Shown here: in pieces, positions 61,960 to 64,000 of the stretch
How the letters are laid out: every line of letters starts with the position of its first letter
How positions within the stretch are numbered: the first letter of the stretch is position 1
NCBI RefSeq assembly: GCF_040500525.1
Contig: NZ_CP159403.1
Coordinates: 1,348,001-1,412,000, forward strand
DNA from: Azospirillum formosense
GTDB lineage: Bacteria; Pseudomonadota; Alphaproteobacteria; Azospirillales; Azospirillaceae
Length of the DNA: 64,000 bases
Direction: 5' to 3'
Made by a program: the position numbers and the translations under genes
Notes under the pieces: model-generated
Seen by the model: the letters and a program-made list of their open reading frames with translations, nothing else
The model's database searches: none
What the model was told of the DNA's origin: nothing

Positions 61960-61991
61960 CGAAACACCACGATCCCACAAGGGGGATGGAG

Positions 61992-62067
61992 TGGTGCCCA
62001 GGGACGGAGTCGAACCGCCGACACGGGGATTTTCAGTCCCCTGCTCTACCAACTGAGCTACCTGGGC
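61992..62067 (-). tRNA. tRNA-Phe (anticodon GAA)
   Basis: The 76-base gene has a 7-base acceptor stem (GCCCAGG/CCTGGGC), D arm AGCTCAGTTGGTAGAGC, anticodon loop CTGAAAA with GAA at positions 34-36, T arm GGTTCGACTCC, and an encoded CCA end. Confidence 0.97.
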
Positions 62068-62165
62068 ACCGACGCCGCGGTGGAGGCCGCGGCGCGTCGA
62101 GGCGCGCTTTGTAGGCAAATTCGCCGGGCCTGTCCAGCCCTAAAATGCAGAAATCCGCAGCCCCG

Positions 62166-62351
62166 TCACTCCCGCTCGTCGGTCTCTTCGGCATCCGGGC
62201 GGTCGGGGCTTTCGATGCGGTAGACGCCGCCCAGCCAGCGCGACAGATCCACGTCGGCGCAGCGCTTGGAGCAGAAGGGCTTGGTCTCCTCCACCGCCGG
62301 GCGGCCGCAGATCGGGCAGGCTTTCTCAACAGGCTTCCGGTTGTCGTTCAT
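62166..62351 (-). CDS. yacG: DNA gyrase inhibitor YacG
   Basis: A 61-residue zinc protein: CPIC near residues 12-15 and CSKRC near 27-31 are the zinc ligands, followed by RWLGGVYRI. The family binds GyrB and inhibits it. The start is 3 bases downstream of the rng stop, as in other alphaproteobacteria, so it belongs to the maf-rng operon. Confidence 0.95.
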   Translation of the reverse strand: MNDNRKPVEKACPICGRPAVEETKPFCSKRCADVDLSRWLGGVYRIESPDRPDAEETDERE

Positions 62352-62354
62352 CGC

Positions 62355-63611
62355 TCAATCCTCCGCCGCGCCGGCGCGGATGGAGTCCGTCCGGCCGGTT
62401 CCCAGCAAGTCGGCCAGGGCCGTGCCGCGCCGGGCGCGGGTCATCTCCACCAGCCCCAGCTTGGACAGTCCATAGACCTGGGTCTGCGCCGGGTCGTCCT
62501 CCACCGCGCGGGACAGGGCGTTCAGCAGCCGTTCGGCGTCGCCGCGGTTGCGCATGTTGACGAAATCGACGACGACGATTCCCCCGGCGTTGCGCAGGCG
62601 CAGTTGCCGGGCGATCTCCGCCGCCGCCTCCAGATTGACGTCCAGCGGGTTGCCGCGTTCCCCCGCGTTGACGTCCACGACTGTCATCGCCTCCGTCCGC
62701 TCGATGACCAGCGACCCGCCGCCCGACAACGGCACCCGCGTGCCGAGCAGCGTTTCGATTTCAGCGTCCAGGTCGCGCAGGTCGAACAGCCGCTGCCGGC
62801 CATCGGACGGCGCGGCCAACAGCCGGGCGTCGAACGGCTCCACCCGTCCCTCAAGGTCCGGCGCGCGGTCGGCGCACCAGTCGGCGAGGTCGCGGGCCAA
62901 GGCCGCGTCGTCCACGATAATCCGCGAGGGAGCCGCCGCCCCATGCTCGATCAGGGCGCGGCGCGTCGCGTCGGGGCCGGGCAGCAGCAGCGCGGGTCCG
63001 CCGCCCCGCTCCGCGGCGTCGCGGATCGAACGCCACGCCAGATGCAGCGCGTCCGACTCCGCGGCCAGCAGCCCGTCCGGCGCCGTGGCGGCGCCCGCCC
63101 GGACGATCCAGCCGGCGCCGGGAGCGATGTCCTGGATGCGGCGGGCCAGCTCGGCGCGCTCCGGCCCGCTGCCCAGACGCTTCGACACCGCCACGTCGCG
63201 GCCCAGCGGCGCGTGCACCAGGAAACGGCCCGGCAGAGTGACGTCCATGGTCAGGGACGGCCCCTTGGCCCCGGTGGCGTCGGCCTTGACCTGCACCAGC
63301 ACGGTCTGGCCGGTGCGCAGCAAATTTCCGATCCGCTCGCCCTTGGCCTTCGGGCGCCCCTTCGGCCCCCGGGCGTCCAGGGCGGAGAGCAGGCCCGACT
63401 TGCCGGTGCCGAGATCGACGAAGGCGCCGTCCAGCCCCGTCGCGATGCGCTCCACCCGGCCGAGGAACACATGCCCCAGCAGGGAGGGCCGCCCGGCATG
63501 GTCGATGTAGAGGTCGGTCAGCCGGCCGCCGGTCAGCACGGCGGCCCGCGTCAGCGGACCGTCACGATCGATCAGAATCTCCGATGCGGCGCCGACGGCG
63601 GGGCCCGTCAC
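62355..63611 (-). CDS. rng: ribonuclease E/G family protein
   Basis: Endonuclease that matures rRNA and degrades mRNA. The 418-residue protein is a short, RNase G-type form: S1-like start (SLLGHVFLGRVERIATGLDGAFVDLG), the catalytic TVVDVNAGERGN and the second acid in VVVDFVNMRN. It lacks a long RNase E C-terminal scaffold. The start is a GTG at 63611 that overlaps the maf stop (GTGA). Confidence 0.93.
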   Translation of the reverse strand: MTGPAVGAASEILIDRDGPLTRAAVLTGGRLTDLYIDHAGRPSLLGHVFLGRVERIATGLDGAFVDLGTGKSGLLSALDARGPKGRPKAKGERIGNLLRTGQTVLVQVKADATGAKGPSLTMDVTLPGRFLVHAPLGRDVAVSKRLGSGPERAELARRIQDIAPGAGWIVRAGAATAPDGLLAAESDALHLAWRSIRDAAERGGGPALLLPGPDATRRALIEHGAAAPSRIIVDDAALARDLADWCADRAPDLEGRVEPFDARLLAAPSDGRQRLFDLRDLDAEIETLLGTRVPLSGGGSLVIERTEAMTVVDVNAGERGNPLDVNLEAAAEIARQLRLRNAGGIVVVDFVNMRNRGDAERLLNALSRAVEDDPAQTQVYGLSKLGLVEMTRARRGTALADLLGTGRTDSIRAGAAED

Positions 63612-64000
63612 GGCAGCGGGAACCCCGCGCCGCGCAGCAGCGCGGCCACCTCGAACAGGGGCAGCCCGACCACGTTGCTGTAGGAGCCGCCGATCCAGCG
63701 GACATGGGCCGCCGCCCGGCCCTGGATCGCGTAGCCGCCGGCCTTGCCCTGCCATTCGCCGCAGGCGATGTAGGACTCGGTCTCCTCGTGGGACAGCGCC
63801 TTGAAGGTCACGTCGGTGCGCACCAGCCGATCCGACCGGCGCAACGCGTCGCCATCACGCGCGGGCGACAGCAGCACGACTCCGCCGAACACCCGGTGCC
63901 GCCGCCCGGACAGCAGGGAGAGGCAGGCGCGCGCCTGCTTCTCCTCCTCCGCCTTGGGCAGGATGCGGCGGCCGCAGGCGACCACCGTGTCGGCGGCCAG
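63608..64000 (-). CDS. maf: Maf family nucleotide pyrophosphatase, N-terminus cut off by window edge
   Basis: The visible part starts inside the ADTVVACGRRILPK loop and goes on to RHRVFGGVVLL, KALSHEETESYIACGEWQGKAGGYAIQGRAA and GSYSNVVGLPL, all Maf motifs. Maf proteins hydrolyse abnormal nucleotides or dTTP/UTP. It overlaps rng by 4 bases. Confidence 0.95.
   Translation of the reverse strand: MAADTVVACGRRILPKAEEEKQARACLSLLSGRRHRVFGGVVLLSPARDGDALRRSDRLVRTDVTFKALSHEETESYIACGEWQGKAGGYAIQGRAAAHVRWIGGSYSNVVGLPLFEVAALLRGAGFPLP

Noticed and set aside
61992..62067. tRNA-Phe as an integration site for a genomic island
   Set aside because: I could not find a second copy of the tRNA 3' end in the window, and no integrase gene is present.

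Overview
The window is 64 kb of very GC-rich chromosome from an alphaproteobacterium, most like Azospirillum or a close Rhodospirillales relative. This is inferred from base composition, the maf-rng-yacG operon, the many TPR/GT41 glycosyltransferases, an HpnM/HpnA-like pair and overall gene content; no 16S rRNA is present to prove it. It is dense, ordinary chromosome with one clearly foreign AT-rich patch (about 50.3-51.6 kb). There is no CRISPR array, no recognisable transposase, no prophage and no rRNA.

Layout. 0-2.6 kb: a partial sulfotransferase, then an MlaC/HpnM-like periplasmic protein and an HpnA-like epimerase. 2.6-5.8 kb: a copper efflux unit (cueR, copA, copZ) with CueR-type 19-bp-spacer operators. 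5.9-14.0 kb: a conserved membrane pair of unknown role (TIGR02587/TIGR02588 type), a pirin, a TRIC channel, a GNAT, a MerR/carboxymuconolactone-decarboxylase pair, an orphan LivF, a TauE-type exporter and an acyl-CoA synthetase. 14.0-19.9 kb: a glycine-zipper lipoprotein and a first glycosylation locus (TPR-GT41, small Cys-rich protein, TPR-glycosyltransferase, GT2). 20.2-24.0 kb: a four-gene aromatic-acid/drug efflux operon (MarR, HlyD, FUSC, DUF1656). 24.0-31.0 kb: LysR/MFS/aldo-keto reductase, an SLC13-type transporter and AsmA. 31.2-34.0 kb: a two-gene operon of unknown function and a small protein with two HxT motifs. 34.0-38.8 kb: EamA transporter, CoA transferase, glutaryl-CoA dehydrogenase and a divergent LysR regulator.

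39.0-47.2 kb is a polyamine/GABA module: an ABC importer (ATPase, binding protein, two permeases), a Cro/C1-cupin regulator (PuuR-like), and gabD-gabT. A nearly identical 16-bp palindrome lies upstream of both the importer and gabDT, so the whole set is probably one regulon. 47.2-50.3 kb: a frameshifted glycosyltransferase-like gene, a TetR-controlled operon (TetR, SRPBCC, VOC/PhnB, DUF1428), and a short decayed fragment related to the frameshifted gene. 50.6-51.2 kb: an orphan gene in AT-rich DNA. 51.6-55.6 kb: arginine catabolism (AstE-like deacylase, ornithine aminotransferase, arginase, divergent Lrp/AsnC regulator with a probable leaderless promoter). 55.6-61.8 kb: a ParA ATPase with a hydrophobic C-terminal tail and a second glycosylation locus (GT7 galactosyltransferase-like, TPR-GT41, a GYWxWKP protein, GT10 fucosyltransferase-like). 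61.9-64 kb: tRNA-Phe with its terminator and the yacG, rng and partial maf operon.

The best candidates for new biology are the GT7+GT10+GT41 locus (possible Lewis-x-like glycan), the unknown two-gene operon at 31.2-33.6 kb, the membrane-tailed ParA, the HxT/HxT protein at 33.6 kb, and the very long perfect hairpin in the glutaryl-CoA dehydrogenase leader. A family of GC-rich inverted-repeat elements is scattered between operons.
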